The notes below the pieces were generated by a model that worked only from the letters and a program-made list of their open reading frames with translations, did no database searches and was not told the origin of the DNA. A program made the translations under genes and the position numbers. From positions 37,542-101,541 of the forward strand of contig NZ_PDWO01000014.1 in assembly GCF_010211765.1 (NCBI RefSeq): DNA of 64,000 nucleotides, read 5' to 3'. This document shows, piece after piece, positions 34,648 to 44,096 of the stretch. Source of the stretch: Pseudoxanthomonas kaohsiungensis (GTDB taxonomy: Bacteria > Pseudomonadota > Gammaproteobacteria > Xanthomonadales > Xanthomonadaceae). The number at the start of each line of letters is the position of its first letter. Position 1 is the stretch's first letter.

Positions 34648-35346
34648 TTAGAGCGGCAGTTCGACTTCGAGGAAGCTGGCCACGTGGGTGTGCCCGTGCG
34701 CGGCGTCGCCGGCGCGCGGCTGCGGGTAGTCCTCGGGACGATCGACCAGCACCGTCTGCATGCCGGCCGCGCGCGCCGCGTCCAGCTCCTCGACCACGTC
34801 GGACAGGAACAGGATGTCGTGCGCCTTCACGCCGATGGCGCCGGCGATGCGCGCGTAGCTGTCGGCCTCGCGCTTGCCACCGGTCTCGGTGTCGAACCAG
34901 CCGGAGAACAGCCCGGTCAGGTCGCCGGCGTCGCTGTGGCCGAAGAACAACTTCTGTGCCGGCACCGAGCCGGAGGAGTACACGTACAGCGGCAGGCCGA
35001 GCGCATGCCAGCGCTGCAGCGTCTGCGCCGCGTCGGGATAGATTGGCGCGGTGAAGTCGGCGTTGCGGTAGCCGGCCTCCCAGACCAGGCCCTGCAGGGC
35101 CTTGAGCGCGGTGTGCTTGCGGTCCTGGTCGATCCAGCCCTGCAGCGTCTCCACGATCATCCCGTCCTGGCACAGGCCGCCGGCCTCGGTGGCCACCGCG
35201 TCCAGCCATTGCCGCACCTGCGGTTCGTGCCCGTGCTCGCGGACGAAGCCGGGCAGGGCGCGGCGCGCGTACGGGAACAGCACGTCGCGCACGAAGGAGA
35301 TGGAGCTGGTGGTGCCTTCGATGTCGGTGAGGATGGCCTGGGTCAT
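34648..35346 (-). CDS. mtnC: Acireductone synthase (enolase-phosphatase E1)
   Basis: This 232-residue HAD enzyme of the methionine salvage pathway enolises and dephosphorylates DK-MTP-1-P to acireductone. The HAD nucleophile motif is [15 protein letters not shown], followed by [14 protein letters not shown] and the motif III/IV region [19 protein letters not shown]. It follows mtnD after 63 bases and is coupled closely to the EamA gene. Confidence 0.95.
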   Translation of the reverse strand: MTQAILTDIEGTTSSISFVRDVLFPYARRALPGFVREHGHEPQVRQWLDAVATEAGGLCQDGMIVETLQGWIDQDRKHTALKALQGLVWEAGYRNADFTAPIYPDAAQTLQRWHALGLPLYVYSSGSVPAQKLFFGHSDAGDLTGLFSGWFDTETGGKREADSYARIAGAIGVKAHDILFLSDVVEELDAARAAGMQTVLVDRPEDYPQPRAGDAAHGHTHVASFLEVELPL

Positions 35347-35409
35347 GGGTCGGCTGGCGTGAAGCGCCCCTCGGCGACGAGGGGCGTGGATGGGCGTGCC
35401 GGTGCGGGC

Positions 35410-35964
35410 TCAGGCCGCGCCGGGTGCGTAGCGCGGAAACTTCTGCGCGATGTCGGTGCCGGTGAAGTGGCCGACCCAGCCATCCGGTTCGGTGAAGAAG
35501 CGGATCGCCACGAAGTTCGGTTCCTCGCCCATGTCGAACCAGTGCCTGGTGCCGTCCGGCACCGCGATCAGGTCGTCCTTCACGCACTCGATCTCGTAGA
35601 CCTTCCCGTCCACGTGCAGGGTGAACAGGCCCGAGCCGGCGACGAAGAAGCGGACTTCGTCTTCCTTGTGGAAGTGCTCGTCGAGGAACTTCCTGCGCAT
35701 CTCGCCGCGGTTCGGGTTGTCCGGGGCGATGCTGACCACGTCCACGGTCCTGAAGCCGCGCTCGGCCACCAGCCGGTCGATGTCGGCGCGGTAGGCGTCC
35801 ATCACCTGCTCGGGGGTGGCGCCCGGCGCGATCGGCTGGTTGGCCTGCCAGCGCTCGAAGGTCACGCCGATCTTCTCCAGTTCGGCGGCAATGGCCGGCC
35901 CGTCGCTGCTGGCGAACAGGGGCTGGCCCGGGTCGTTCTCGTCGAAGATGCGCAGTCGGCTCAT
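35410..35964 (-). CDS. mtnD: Acireductone dioxygenase
   Basis: This 184-residue cupin oxidises acireductone to the 2-keto precursor of methionine plus formate (iron form), or to off-pathway products (nickel form). The metal ligands His97, His99, Glu103 and His141 align with the Klebsiella enzyme ([15 protein letters not shown]). I chose the ATG at 35964; the frame stays open upstream but with low-complexity sequence. Confidence 0.95.
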   Translation of the reverse strand: MSRLRIFDENDPGQPLFASSDGPAIAAELEKIGVTFERWQANQPIAPGATPEQVMDAYRADIDRLVAERGFRTVDVVSIAPDNPNRGEMRRKFLDEHFHKEDEVRFFVAGSGLFTLHVDGKVYEIECVKDDLIAVPDGTRHWFDMGEEPNFVAIRFFTEPDGWVGHFTGTDIAQKFPRYAPGAA

Positions 35965-36080
35965 GGAGGGTCTCGCTTGCGTTGGCGCGCGAGGCGCCGG
36001 GGGACCGCAAAGGTTACCAGCTGCGGACGACGCCTCCGCCAACGCCGGCGCAACGGCAGGCGCCTGCCGCAGGGCGGGAC

Positions 36081-36725
36081 TCAGCCGCGCGCACCCAGCT
36101 TGCGCAGCTCCAGCTCGCTGGCGAACAGGAATTCGAACGCCTCCAGGTGCCGGCGCGCCTCGGCCATGGTCCGCCCCCAGGCGTACAGGCCATGCCCGTC
36201 GATCAGGTAGCCCCACAGCGGTTGGCGGTCCAGCAGGGCGTCGACCTGGGCGGCCAGCATCTTCATGTCCTGGGTGTTGGCGAAGACCGGCACGTCGATG
36301 GCCATCTCGTGGGTGCTGTTGCCTTCGAAAGCCTTGAGCAGCTCGTAGCCTTCCAGGCGGATATGCCCGGCGCCGGCATACAGGCGCGAAGCCACCGTCT
36401 GCACCAGCGAATGGGTATGCAGCACGCAGCCCACTTCCGGGAAGCGGCGGTACAGCTGGGTATGCAGCAGGGTCTCGGCCGACGGGCGCAGCGGCCGGCC
36501 GACGGCGCGGCCGTCGAAGTCCACGACCATGATGTCGTCCTCGACCAGCCGCCCCTTGTCGCGCCCGGACACCGTGATCGCCGCATGGGCGCCGTCCAGC
36601 CGCAGCGAGAAGTTGCTGCTGGTGGCCGGGGTCCAGCCCAGCTGGGCCAGCTCGCGCACGTTGGAGATGATCGACTCGGCGCGCTTGCGCAGGACCGCCG
36701 GGTCGTAAGGCAGGGGCTTGTTCAT
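36081..36725 (-). CDS. mtnB: Methylthioribulose-1-phosphate dehydratase
   Basis: This 214-residue class II aldolase-fold zinc enzyme dehydrates MTRu-1-P in methionine salvage. Zinc ligands are in [10 protein letters not shown] and in [11 protein letters not shown]; the phosphate-binding part is [12 protein letters not shown]. It is first of the three mtn genes on the minus strand. mtnA and an MTA phosphorylase or MTR kinase are not in the window, so the upper pathway must lie elsewhere. Confidence 0.94.
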   Translation of the reverse strand: MNKPLPYDPAVLRKRAESIISNVRELAQLGWTPATSSNFSLRLDGAHAAITVSGRDKGRLVEDDIMVVDFDGRAVGRPLRPSAETLLHTQLYRRFPEVGCVLHTHSLVQTVASRLYAGAGHIRLEGYELLKAFEGNSTHEMAIDVPVFANTQDMKMLAAQVDALLDRQPLWGYLIDGHGLYAWGRTMAEARRHLEAFEFLFASELELRKLGARG

Positions 36726-36735
36726 GGCGCGCAGT

Positions 36736-38037
36736 CTACCGCGCCGGCGGAGCTGGCCTGCGCGCGAACCCGCGGTAGGCGGCCCAGGCCAGCAGTGCGA
36801 TCACCAGGCCGCCGACCAGGGTCTTGCCCGGCGTGGAGTAGACCAGCAGCCCGCAGGCCACCAGCGCGCCCATGCCCAGTACGCGTTCGCGCCGCGTCGC
36901 CGGGCGCTCCGGCGTGCCCAGCAGCAGGCTCAGGCCGGCGGCCGCGTAGGCCATCACCACCAGGATCACCACCATCTCGATCAGGGTTTCGAACTGGCCG
37001 GACACCGTCGGCGACATGGTCACCACCGCCAGCAGCGTCATCAGCGTGGCGATGATGAACAGCCCGGTGCCGGCCGAACCGTTGCTGCGCAGCCGGCCGA
37101 ACACCGAGGGCAGGAACCCGCGCTGGGCGGCACGCGCGCCGGATTCGCCGGTCACCAGCATCCAGCCGCCCAGGGTGCCGGTGGCTTTCAGCGCGGCGGC
37201 GGCGGCGATCAGCGGTATCGCCCAGGCGCCGAACATCTTGCCGGCCACCAGCGCGAACGGGGCGCCGGACTCGGCCAGCTCGGCCACCGGCACGATGCCC
37301 ATCATCAGCACCGAGGACACCAGGTAGACCACGCCGGCGATGGCGATGCCGCCCAGGGTCGCGCGGGGCACGTTGCGGTCGGGGTCGTCGACCACGCCGG
37401 CGACCATCGCCCCGGTTTCCAGGCCGACGAACGCCCAGAAGATCGGCGCCAGCGAGTGCATCACCACCGCCACGTCCGACTGGCCCGACACGTTCCATGC
37501 CGCGCGGTAGAGCGCCGGGTCGAAGTAGGCCCAGCCGGCGGTGAGGATCACCGCCACCGGCAGCAGGCCCAGCACCACGCACATCGACTGGAAGCGCGCG
37601 ATCGGGCGCGGCCCGAGCAGGTTCAGCGCGAACATCAGCCAGATCAGCGCGATCTGGCCGCCCAGGCGCACGCCAGGGCTGTCGTCGATCGGCAGCAGGA
37701 TCACCAGGTAGCCGAACGCGGCCACCGCGATCGCGTTGTTGCCGATCCAGGAGGACACCCAGTACATCGTGGTGGCCAGGAAGCTGGCGTCGCGACCCAG
37801 CGACGGCCGCACGTAGTCGTCGGGCGACTGCAGGTCCGGGTGGTGCCTGGCCAGCCGGGCGAAGGCGCCGCCGAGCATCATCGCCAGCACCGTGCACATC
37901 AGCCAGGCCAGCGCGGTCACGCCGCCGGACTTGGCCAGCGTCGCCGGCAACAGGAAGAAGCCCGAACCGATCATGTTGTTGGCGACGACGAAGGTCGCCA
38001 GGACCGGGCCGATCTTGCGTGCGGTGGTTGCGCTCAT
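36736..38037 (-). CDS. APC-family amino acid/polyamine permease, AdiC/PotE-like
   Basis: This 433-residue inner-membrane transporter has about 12 helices. The first helix carries [16 protein letters not shown], close to the substrate-binding IMGSGVFLLPA of the arginine/agmatine antiporter AdiC. The [25 protein letters not shown] segment matches helix 6 of that group. Its stop lies only ten bases before mtnB, so it is probably co-transcribed with methionine salvage. That placement suggests transport of a cationic amino acid or polyamine; the exact substrate is unknown. Confidence 0.88.
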   Translation of the reverse strand: MSATTARKIGPVLATFVVANNMIGSGFFLLPATLAKSGGVTALAWLMCTVLAMMLGGAFARLARHHPDLQSPDDYVRPSLGRDASFLATTMYWVSSWIGNNAIAVAAFGYLVILLPIDDSPGVRLGGQIALIWLMFALNLLGPRPIARFQSMCVVLGLLPVAVILTAGWAYFDPALYRAAWNVSGQSDVAVVMHSLAPIFWAFVGLETGAMVAGVVDDPDRNVPRATLGGIAIAGVVYLVSSVLMMGIVPVAELAESGAPFALVAGKMFGAWAIPLIAAAAALKATGTLGGWMLVTGESGARAAQRGFLPSVFGRLRSNGSAGTGLFIIATLMTLLAVVTMSPTVSGQFETLIEMVVILVVMAYAAAGLSLLLGTPERPATRRERVLGMGALVACGLLVYSTPGKTLVGGLVIALLAWAAYRGFARRPAPPAR

Positions 38038-38094
38038 CTGCGCCTGCTCTGGAGTGGAGGGCCCCGGCCGGGGGATGCGGATGGTGGAAGCGAC

Positions 38095-38117
38095 GCGGCC
38101 GGCGCTGGGCCGGCCGC
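38095..38117 (-). other. Hairpin between the two permease genes
   Basis: A 9-bp GC-only stem (GCGGCCGGC with GCCGGCCGC) around a five-base loop lies in the 96-base gap between the two permeases. There is no U-tract on either strand. Possibly a stability hairpin or attenuator. Confidence 0.4.
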
Positions 38118-38133
38118 ATCGCAGTGGGCGGGC

Positions 38134-39606
38134 TCAGCCGCCGTTGCGTAGCTTGCTGTGCCGGTAGCCGTAGCCGAAATAGACCAGCATGCCCAGCACG
38201 GTCCAGCCGACGAAGATCTTCCAGTGCTCGGTGAACGGCTGCCAGAACAGGTACAGGCACGCGAGCACGCCGAGCGGGCAGAGCACGACGGCGACCGGAA
38301 CGCGGAATGGCCGCGGCAGCTCGGGGCGGGTGTAGCGCAGGATCAGCACGCCGGCGCAGACCGTGGCGAAGGCCAGCAGGGTGCCCATCGACACGAGCTC
38401 GCCGAGCACGTTCAGCGGCATCAGCCCGGCCAGCGCGCAGGCCGCCACGCCGACGATGATCGTGCCCACGTAAGGGGTCTGGTACTTCGGGTGGACCTTG
38501 CCGAACAGGCCCGGCAGCAGGCCGTCCTGCGACATCGAATAGAAGATGCGCGGCTGCGCCATCAGCATCACCAGGATCACCGAGGACAGGCCGGCGATGG
38601 CGCCGACCTCGGTGGCGGTCTTGAGCCAGGACAGGGTGGGGAACGGCTCGATCGCGGTGACCACCGGCTTGGCCGTGCCCAGCAGCGAGTAGTGGGTCAT
38701 GCCGGTCAGCACCGCGCACACGGCGATGTAGATGACCGTGCAGATCGCCAGCGAGCCGAGGATGCCGATCGGCATGTCGCGCTGCGGGTTCTTGGCTTCG
38801 CCGGCGGCGGTGGATACCGCGTCGAAACCGATGTAGGCGAAGAACACGATCGCCGCCGCGCGGGTCACGCCTTCGAAGCCGAACTTGCCCGGGCCCTGGT
38901 TCTCGGGGATGAAGGGGACCCAGTTGGCCGGGTCCACATACTGGATGCCGAAGCCCAGGAAGGCGGCGATGACCGCGACCTTGATCGCCACCACCACCGC
39001 GTTGACCGTGGCCGACTGGGTGATGCCGACGTAGCACAGGCCGCTGACGGCGGCGACGATCGCGATCGCCGGCAGGTTGAACATCGCCCCGGTGCGGACG
39101 AATTCGGTGCCGTTCCAGTCGATCGGCGCTTGCGCCAGTGCGGCCGGGAAGGGCAGTCCGAGGGTGCTGGTCAGGAAGCTGACCAGGTAGCTCGACCAGC
39201 CGACCGCGACCGTCGAGGAGGCGAACAGGTATTCCAGGACCAGGCACCAGCCGATGAACCAGGCGGTGAACTCGCCCAGGGTCGCGTACGAGAAGGAGTA
39301 GGCGCTGCCCGATACCGGCAGCAGTGCGGAGAACTCGGCGTAGCACAGGCCGGCCAGTGCACAGGCGATGCCGGCCAGCACGAAGCTGAGCATGATCGCC
39401 GGGCCGGCGTGGTTGGCGGCGGCCTGGCCGGTCAGGACGAAGATGCCCGCGCCGATCACCGCGCCGATGCCCAGCAGCACCAGGTGGCGCGCGGTCAGGG
39501 TGCGCTTGAGCGTGGCCTCGCCCTGCAGGCTGCCCTCGACCGGCTCGCCCGCGTCGACGTGGCCGGCCGGCGCTACCGGCTTGATGATGAATAGTCCCTT
39601 GGACAT
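38134..39606 (-). CDS. APC-family cationic amino acid transporter-like permease
   Basis: This 490-residue permease of the CAT/YfnA type has 12 to 14 helices. After a polar N-terminus the helix HLVLLGIGAVIGAGIFVLTG carries the glycine-rich substrate loop. FFAYIGFDAVSTAAGEAKNPQRDMP is the conserved helix-6 signature. It is the most upstream gene of the minus-strand set that runs through the mtn genes to the EamA transporter. I placed the start at the ATG at 39606. Confidence 0.9.
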   Translation of the reverse strand: MSKGLFIIKPVAPAGHVDAGEPVEGSLQGEATLKRTLTARHLVLLGIGAVIGAGIFVLTGQAAANHAGPAIMLSFVLAGIACALAGLCYAEFSALLPVSGSAYSFSYATLGEFTAWFIGWCLVLEYLFASSTVAVGWSSYLVSFLTSTLGLPFPAALAQAPIDWNGTEFVRTGAMFNLPAIAIVAAVSGLCYVGITQSATVNAVVVAIKVAVIAAFLGFGIQYVDPANWVPFIPENQGPGKFGFEGVTRAAAIVFFAYIGFDAVSTAAGEAKNPQRDMPIGILGSLAICTVIYIAVCAVLTGMTHYSLLGTAKPVVTAIEPFPTLSWLKTATEVGAIAGLSSVILVMLMAQPRIFYSMSQDGLLPGLFGKVHPKYQTPYVGTIIVGVAACALAGLMPLNVLGELVSMGTLLAFATVCAGVLILRYTRPELPRPFRVPVAVVLCPLGVLACLYLFWQPFTEHWKIFVGWTVLGMLVYFGYGYRHSKLRNGG

Positions 39607-39794
39607 TAGGTGTGGTTTCCCCGGAAGAGCGGCCGTCCGATGCGCCTGAGTTGGATGGTTGCCGCTGTCGCCCCCGGCGGACGGCCCAAGCGCCGTACCT
39701 TGCCAAACGGCCCGAGTGATCACAAGCTGTGCCGCGGCGTAAACGGAGGACGGCGTGGCCGCCGCTTCCGGCGGGCGCCTGACTGGAAGGATCG

Positions 39795-40358
39795 ATGCAG
39801 TACGTGGATGTTCGCAGCGCGTTGGCGCGATACGCCGGTCTGTGGCCGGACGAAGCGATGGTGGCGGAGGCTTTCCTGGCGCTGCTGTCGGACCCGCAGG
39901 ACCCCTTCGTCCGTGACCGGCTGTCCGGCCATTTCACCGGCTCGGCCTGGGTGGTCAGCGCCGACGGGCGCCGGACCCTGCTCACCCACCATCGCAAGCT
40001 GGACCGCTGGCTGCAGCCGGGCGGCCATGCCGACGGCGACCGCGACCTGGCTCAGGTGGCGCTGCGCGAGGCGCAGGAGGAGACCGGCGTGCACGGCCTG
40101 CACCTGGAGGACGGCGCGATCTTCGACCTGGACCGGCACTGGATCCCGGAGCGGGGCGCGGTGCCGGGCCATTGGCATTTCGACGTGCGCTACGTCGTGC
40201 GGGCCGGTGCGGACGAGCGCTTCGTGGTCAGCGAGGAGTCGCACGACCTGGCCTGGCGCGAGATCACCGCCGTGGCCGACGACCCAGCCAGCGACGAATC
40301 GATGCGGCGGATGGCCGGCAAGTGGCTGGGGCGGGTAGGGCCAGGCCCAGCCGATTGA
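39795..40358 (+). CDS. Nudix-family hydrolase
   Basis: This 187-residue protein has a Nudix domain at about 45-165. The Nudix helix reads GGHADGDRDLAQVALREAQEETGV: the REAQEETG half with the metal-binding glutamates is intact, but the earlier glutamate of GX5E is not present at its usual place. The N-terminal 45 residues form a helical extension. The substrate is unknown; related proteins are annotated only as nucleoside-diphosphate-type hydrolases. It is divergent from the permease operon. Confidence 0.85.
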   Translation: MQYVDVRSALARYAGLWPDEAMVAEAFLALLSDPQDPFVRDRLSGHFTGSAWVVSADGRRTLLTHHRKLDRWLQPGGHADGDRDLAQVALREAQEETGVHGLHLEDGAIFDLDRHWIPERGAVPGHWHFDVRYVVRAGADERFVVSEESHDLAWREITAVADDPASDESMRRMAGKWLGRVGPGPAD

Positions 40359-40375
40359 AGTATCGGTCGGAGCGA

Positions 40376-40553
40376 CAGCGGGGCGAGCCCCGCTCTACGA
40401 ATCACCCGGCGTGTCGTCAGCAGGCCAGGTGCCGCCAGGCGACATGTCGCCATATGCGACGGTTGCCGGAACGTCATGCCCAGTCCGGCGGCGTCATCTC
40501 TCGTAGAGCCGGGCTTGCCCGGCTGCTTCCGCAATGCCGGCCTGCCCGGCGCC
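40376..40553. repeat. Pair of GTAG-headed palindromic repeats (REP)
   Basis: The 200-base gap after the Nudix gene holds an inverted repeat ending in CTAC at 40376-40398 (CAGCGGGGC / GCCCCGCTC) and a direct copy beginning GTAGAGCCGGGCTTGCCC at 40503, followed by a decayed GC-rich hairpin up to 40553. These match the arrays at 45.9 and 47.9 kb. This is the REP class with a GTAG head described in Stenotrophomonas and Xanthomonas. It may act as the transcript end between convergent genes. Confidence 0.8.
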
Positions 40554-40558
40554 GTGGC

Positions 40559-41800
40559 TCAATACAGAACGCGCGTGCGCAGCGTTCCCGGGATCGCCGC
40601 CAGCTCCTCGCGCAAGGCCGCGCCCTGGGCCTCGTCGGCGGCCACGTCGATCACCACGTAGCCGACCTTGGGGTCGGTGCGCAGGAACTGGCCGTCGATG
40701 TTGAGCGCGTGGCGGCTGAAGATCTCGTTGATCTTCGACAGCACGCCCGGCACGTTGCGGTGGATGTGCAGCAGGCGCAGGCTGTCCTCGTGCTCGGGCA
40801 GGGTCACTTCCGGGAAGTTCACCGCCGACAGGGTGCTGCCGTTGTCGCTGTAGCGCACCAGCTTGGCCGCCACTTCCACGCCGATGTTGTCCTGCGCCTC
40901 CAGCGTGCTGCCACCCACGTGCGGGGTCAGGATCACGTTGTCGAAGCGGGTCAGCGGCGAGACGAACGCCTCCGCATTGCCCTTGGGTTCGACCGGGAAC
41001 ACGTCCACCGCCGCGCCGCCGACATGCCCCGATTCCAGCGCCGCGGCCAGCGCGTCGATGTCGACCACGGTGCCGCGCGAGGCGTTGATCAGGTGCGCGC
41101 CGCGCTTCATCGCCGAGATCTGCGCGGCGCCGAACATGTTCTTCGTCGATGGCGTCTCCGGCACGTGCAGGGTGACCACGTCCGAGCGCGCCAGCAGGTC
41201 GTCCAGGCTGCCGGCCGAGCGCGCGTTGCCCAGCGACAGCTTGGTCTCGATGTCGTGGAACACTACCTGCATGCCCAGCGCCTCGGCCAGCACGCCGACC
41301 TGGGTGCCGATGTGGCCGTAGCCGACGATACCCAGGGTCTTGCCGCGCACCTCGTGGCTGCCGGCCGCCGACTTGGACCAGCCGCCGCGGTGGCATTCGG
41401 CGTTCTTCTGCGGAATGCCGCGCATCAGCAGCACCGCCTGCGCGACCACCAGTTCGGCCACCGAACGGGTATTGGAGTAGGGCGCGTTGAACACCGGGAT
41501 GCCGGCCAGCTCGGCCGCGTCGAGGTCGACCTGGTTGGTGCCGATGCAGAAGCAGCCCACCGCGATCAGGCGCTTGGCCTCGGCCAGCACCTCGGCGGTC
41601 AGGTGGCTGCGCGAACGGATGCCGACGATGTGCGCCTCGGCGATGCGGGCCTTGAGCTCGTCCTCGGGCAGCGACTTTTCGTGGAACTCGATCTGGCTGT
41701 AGCCGGCCGCCCTGAAGGTCTCCACCGCCGTCTGGCTGACGCCCTCCAGCAGCAATACGCGGATGTCCTGCTTCGGGTACGAGGTCTTCTTGGGCGACAT
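40559..41800 (-). CDS. serA: D-3-phosphoglycerate dehydrogenase
   Basis: This 413-residue enzyme catalyses the first step of serine synthesis, 3-phosphoglycerate to phosphohydroxypyruvate. The NAD-binding loop is LGIVGYGHIGTQVG, the catalytic Arg/His regions are LINASRGTVVD and LTPHVGGSTLEAQ, and a C-terminal ACT domain (LLHIHRNVPGVLSKIN) should bind serine for feedback control, as in E. coli. The length is close to the 410 residues of E. coli SerA. The start at 41800 gives MSPKKTSYPKQDIRVLLLE. It is divergent from a D-2-hydroxyglutarate dehydrogenase-like gene. Confidence 0.95.
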   Translation of the reverse strand: MSPKKTSYPKQDIRVLLLEGVSQTAVETFRAAGYSQIEFHEKSLPEDELKARIAEAHIVGIRSRSHLTAEVLAEAKRLIAVGCFCIGTNQVDLDAAELAGIPVFNAPYSNTRSVAELVVAQAVLLMRGIPQKNAECHRGGWSKSAAGSHEVRGKTLGIVGYGHIGTQVGVLAEALGMQVVFHDIETKLSLGNARSAGSLDDLLARSDVVTLHVPETPSTKNMFGAAQISAMKRGAHLINASRGTVVDIDALAAALESGHVGGAAVDVFPVEPKGNAEAFVSPLTRFDNVILTPHVGGSTLEAQDNIGVEVAAKLVRYSDNGSTLSAVNFPEVTLPEHEDSLRLLHIHRNVPGVLSKINEIFSRHALNIDGQFLRTDPKVGYVVIDVAADEAQGAALREELAAIPGTLRTRVLY

Positions 41801-42018
41801 TCGCGTCGGCTTCCTGCAATCGTGGCGGGAGCCGCGAACTATGCCAGATGCGGTGCGGTTTTTCCGCACTGCGGCATGGTGTTTTCGCCCGCCTCGCGGA
41901 ACACCGTGTGCGGCGCTGCGGACCAATAAGCACGCGAAAAGTTACCCGCGAAACGCTCCGCCTTGATGGCTGCAGACCGATGGCAGCCGAAGGCACGGAC
42001 CCGGACGTTTCCCGAAGG

Positions 42019-42126
42019 CCGTCGTTGCCTAGGGGCATGGCCCAAGTGGCACAAGGATGTGCCACGGCCCTTCGTAAAGACAGGACGTCGTCCCGAAGGG
42101 TGGGCAATGCCCCTGGGCAGCGACGG
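42019..42126. other. Structured element folding as a three-way junction
   Basis: The 452-base gap between serA and the flavoprotein has no credible gene but contains a compact fold. P1 pairs 42019-42038 with 42107-42126: 20 pairs, two of them G-U (CCGTCGTTGCCTAGGGGCAT against ATGCCCCTGGGCAGCGACGG). P2 is GTGGCACA (42046-42053) with TGTGCCAC (42058-42065), loop AGGA. P3 pairs CCCTTCG (42068-42074) with CGAAGGG (42094-42100), with an inner GGAC/GTCC hairpin. The wobble pairs suggest a folding transcript, but a dispersed repeat is equally possible. Confidence 0.65.
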
Positions 42127-42252
42127 ACTCGATCCGAAGCCGGGTGCGCGCGGCTACGTTCATAGCCGAAATTCCCTTATCAAGCTGGACGCAAAGCCCG
42201 GCCGCTGGCACGCTTCAGAGCTCCCTCCGCGATGCATCGCAGCCACCCCCCC

Positions 42253-43641
42253 ATGACCGATCCCCGCCTGGCCGACCTCCAGCAATCGCTGCCCGACCTG
42301 CGCCTGAAGACCGACGCCGCCGACCTGGAACATTACGGCCGCGACTGGACCCGGCGCTGGACCCCGGCGCCGCTGGCGATCGCGCTGCCGGCCACGGTCG
42401 ACGAAGTGCAGGCGGTGGTGCGCTGGGCCAACCGCCACGGCGTGGCGGTGGTGCCGTCCGGTGGTCGCACCGGCCTGTCCGGCGGCGCGGTGGCGGCCAA
42501 CGGCGAGCTGGTGCTGAGCCTGGAGCGCATGAACAAGGTGCTCGACTTCGATGCCGTCGACCGCACCCTGACCGTCCAGGCGGGCATGGCGCTGGAGGCC
42601 GTGCAGAACGCCGCCCGCGAGCACGGCCTGGTCTATCCGGTGGATTTCGGCGCCCGCGGCTCGTGCTCGATCGGCGGCAACATCGCCACCAACGCCGGCG
42701 GCATCCGCGTGATCCGCTACGGCAACACCCGCGAATGGATCGCCGGGCTGACCGTGGTCACCGGCGCCGGCGAGGTGCTCGAGCTCAACCGCGCGCTGGT
42801 CAAGAACTCCAGCGGCTACGACCTGCGCCAGTTGTTGATCGGCTCGGAAGGCACCCTCGGCATCGTCGTGGAGGCGATCCTGCGCCTGGCCGACCCGCCG
42901 CCGCCGACCAACGTGATGCTGCTGGCGCTGCCCTCGTTCGAGGTGCTGATGCAGGTGTTCGCCGAGTTCCGCGGCCGCCTGCGGCTGGAGGCGTTCGAGT
43001 TCTTCACCGACCTCGCGTTGCGCCACGTGCTGGCGCACGGCGCGCAGAAGCCGCTCGAGGACGAGTACCCGTACTACGTGGTCACCGAGTTCGCCAGCGA
43101 CGACGAAGCCACCGAGGCCGCGGCGATGGCCGCGTTCGAGCACTGCATGGAGCAGGGCTGGGTCGCCGACGGCGTGATCAGCCAGAGCGATGCACAGGCG
43201 CAGCAGATCTGGCGCCTGCGCGAAGGCATCACCGAGGCGGTGGCCCGCTACAAGCCGTACAAGAACGACATCTCGGTGCGGATCTCGGCGATGCCCGCGT
43301 TCCTGGCCCAGACCCAGGCCCTGCTGGGGGAGGCCTACCCGCATTTCGAGGTCGTCTGGTTCGGCCACATCGGCGACGGCAACCTGCACATCAACGTGCT
43401 CAAGCCCGACGGTACGTCCGACGCCGAGTTCGTCACCCAGTGCGAGCAGGTCACCAAGCTGCTGGCGCAGGCGCTGCTGGCGCACGGTGGCAGCATCTCG
43501 GCCGAGCACGGCATCGGCCTGGTCAAGAAGCCGTACCTGTCCAGCACGCGCAGCGCGGCCGAGATCGAGCTGATGCGCGGCATCCGGCGGGTATTCGACC
43601 CCAACGGGATCCTGAACCCGGGCAAGCTGTTCGACGCCTGA
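42253..43641 (+). CDS. FAD-binding oxidase, D-2-hydroxyglutarate dehydrogenase-like
   Basis: This 462-residue flavoprotein of the GlcD/D2HGDH family has a PCMH-type FAD domain (VVPSGGRTGLSGGAVA, GSCSIGGNIATNAGG, GSEGTLGIV) and a C-terminal FAD-oxidase domain with the metal/substrate site VWFGHIGDGNLHINVL and SAEHGIGLVKKPYL. Lactate or glycolate oxidation is possible. Divergence from serA favours D-2-hydroxyglutarate, since SerA can make this compound as a by-product and a D2HGDH removes it in Pseudomonas. The start is uncertain: ATG at 42253 fits relatives, and an in-frame ATG at 42232 would add seven residues. Confidence 0.85.
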   Translation: MTDPRLADLQQSLPDLRLKTDAADLEHYGRDWTRRWTPAPLAIALPATVDEVQAVVRWANRHGVAVVPSGGRTGLSGGAVAANGELVLSLERMNKVLDFDAVDRTLTVQAGMALEAVQNAAREHGLVYPVDFGARGSCSIGGNIATNAGGIRVIRYGNTREWIAGLTVVTGAGEVLELNRALVKNSSGYDLRQLLIGSEGTLGIVVEAILRLADPPPPTNVMLLALPSFEVLMQVFAEFRGRLRLEAFEFFTDLALRHVLAHGAQKPLEDEYPYYVVTEFASDDEATEAAAMAAFEHCMEQGWVADGVISQSDAQAQQIWRLREGITEAVARYKPYKNDISVRISAMPAFLAQTQALLGEAYPHFEVVWFGHIGDGNLHINVLKPDGTSDAEFVTQCEQVTKLLAQALLAHGGSISAEHGIGLVKKPYLSSTRSAAEIELMRGIRRVFDPNGILNPGKLFDA

Positions 43642-43729
43642 TCGGTGATCCAGTACCGCCGGAACCGGCGTCCGCCGGGTTAGTCTTCCGCCCATCGCCG
43701 CAGGTGCGGCCATCCACGACCGAATAACG

Positions 43730-44056
43730 ATGAAATCCTTCGCCATTCCCGCTTCGCTGGTCCTGCTTTGCGTGCTCGCCCCGTCCGCCCTGGCCGGCAG
43801 TTTCGCCGGCACCTCGGCCGGCAGTTCGGCCGGTGCGTCTTCGGCCGGCAGCTCGGCCTCGTCCAACAGCACCTCCGGCGGCGACGACAAGCTGGTGCGC
43901 GAGGCGCGCGAGGATGCGGCCGGGTTCGTCGCCAGCGAAGGCCAGGTGCGCAGCGCGCGCCTCGAAGCGGCGCTGCGGGTGATGCGCGAGCGCGACGCGC
44001 AGGCGCGCCAGGCCAGCGACCTGGAACTGGCGCGGACGATCCTCGCCAGCGAGTGA
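43730..44056 (+). CDS. Small exported DUF2388-like protein
   Basis: This 108-residue protein has a signal peptide (about 1-22, cut after SALA), a Ser/Gly/Ala-rich stretch (about 23-50), and a helical C-terminal half with VREAREDAAGFVASEGQVRSA and LEAALRVMRE. The latter matches the conserved part of the DUF2388 family found in Pseudomonas and relatives, whose function is unknown. The next gene starts about 40 bases downstream and is also exported, so they form a likely pair. Confidence 0.75.
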   Translation: MKSFAIPASLVLLCVLAPSALAGSFAGTSAGSSAGASSAGSSASSNSTSGGDDKLVREAREDAAGFVASEGQVRSARLEAALRVMRERDAQARQASDLELARTILASE

Positions 44057-44096
44057 TCGCATGGCCACGCGGGGCGTCCGCGTTGGCCAGGACGCC

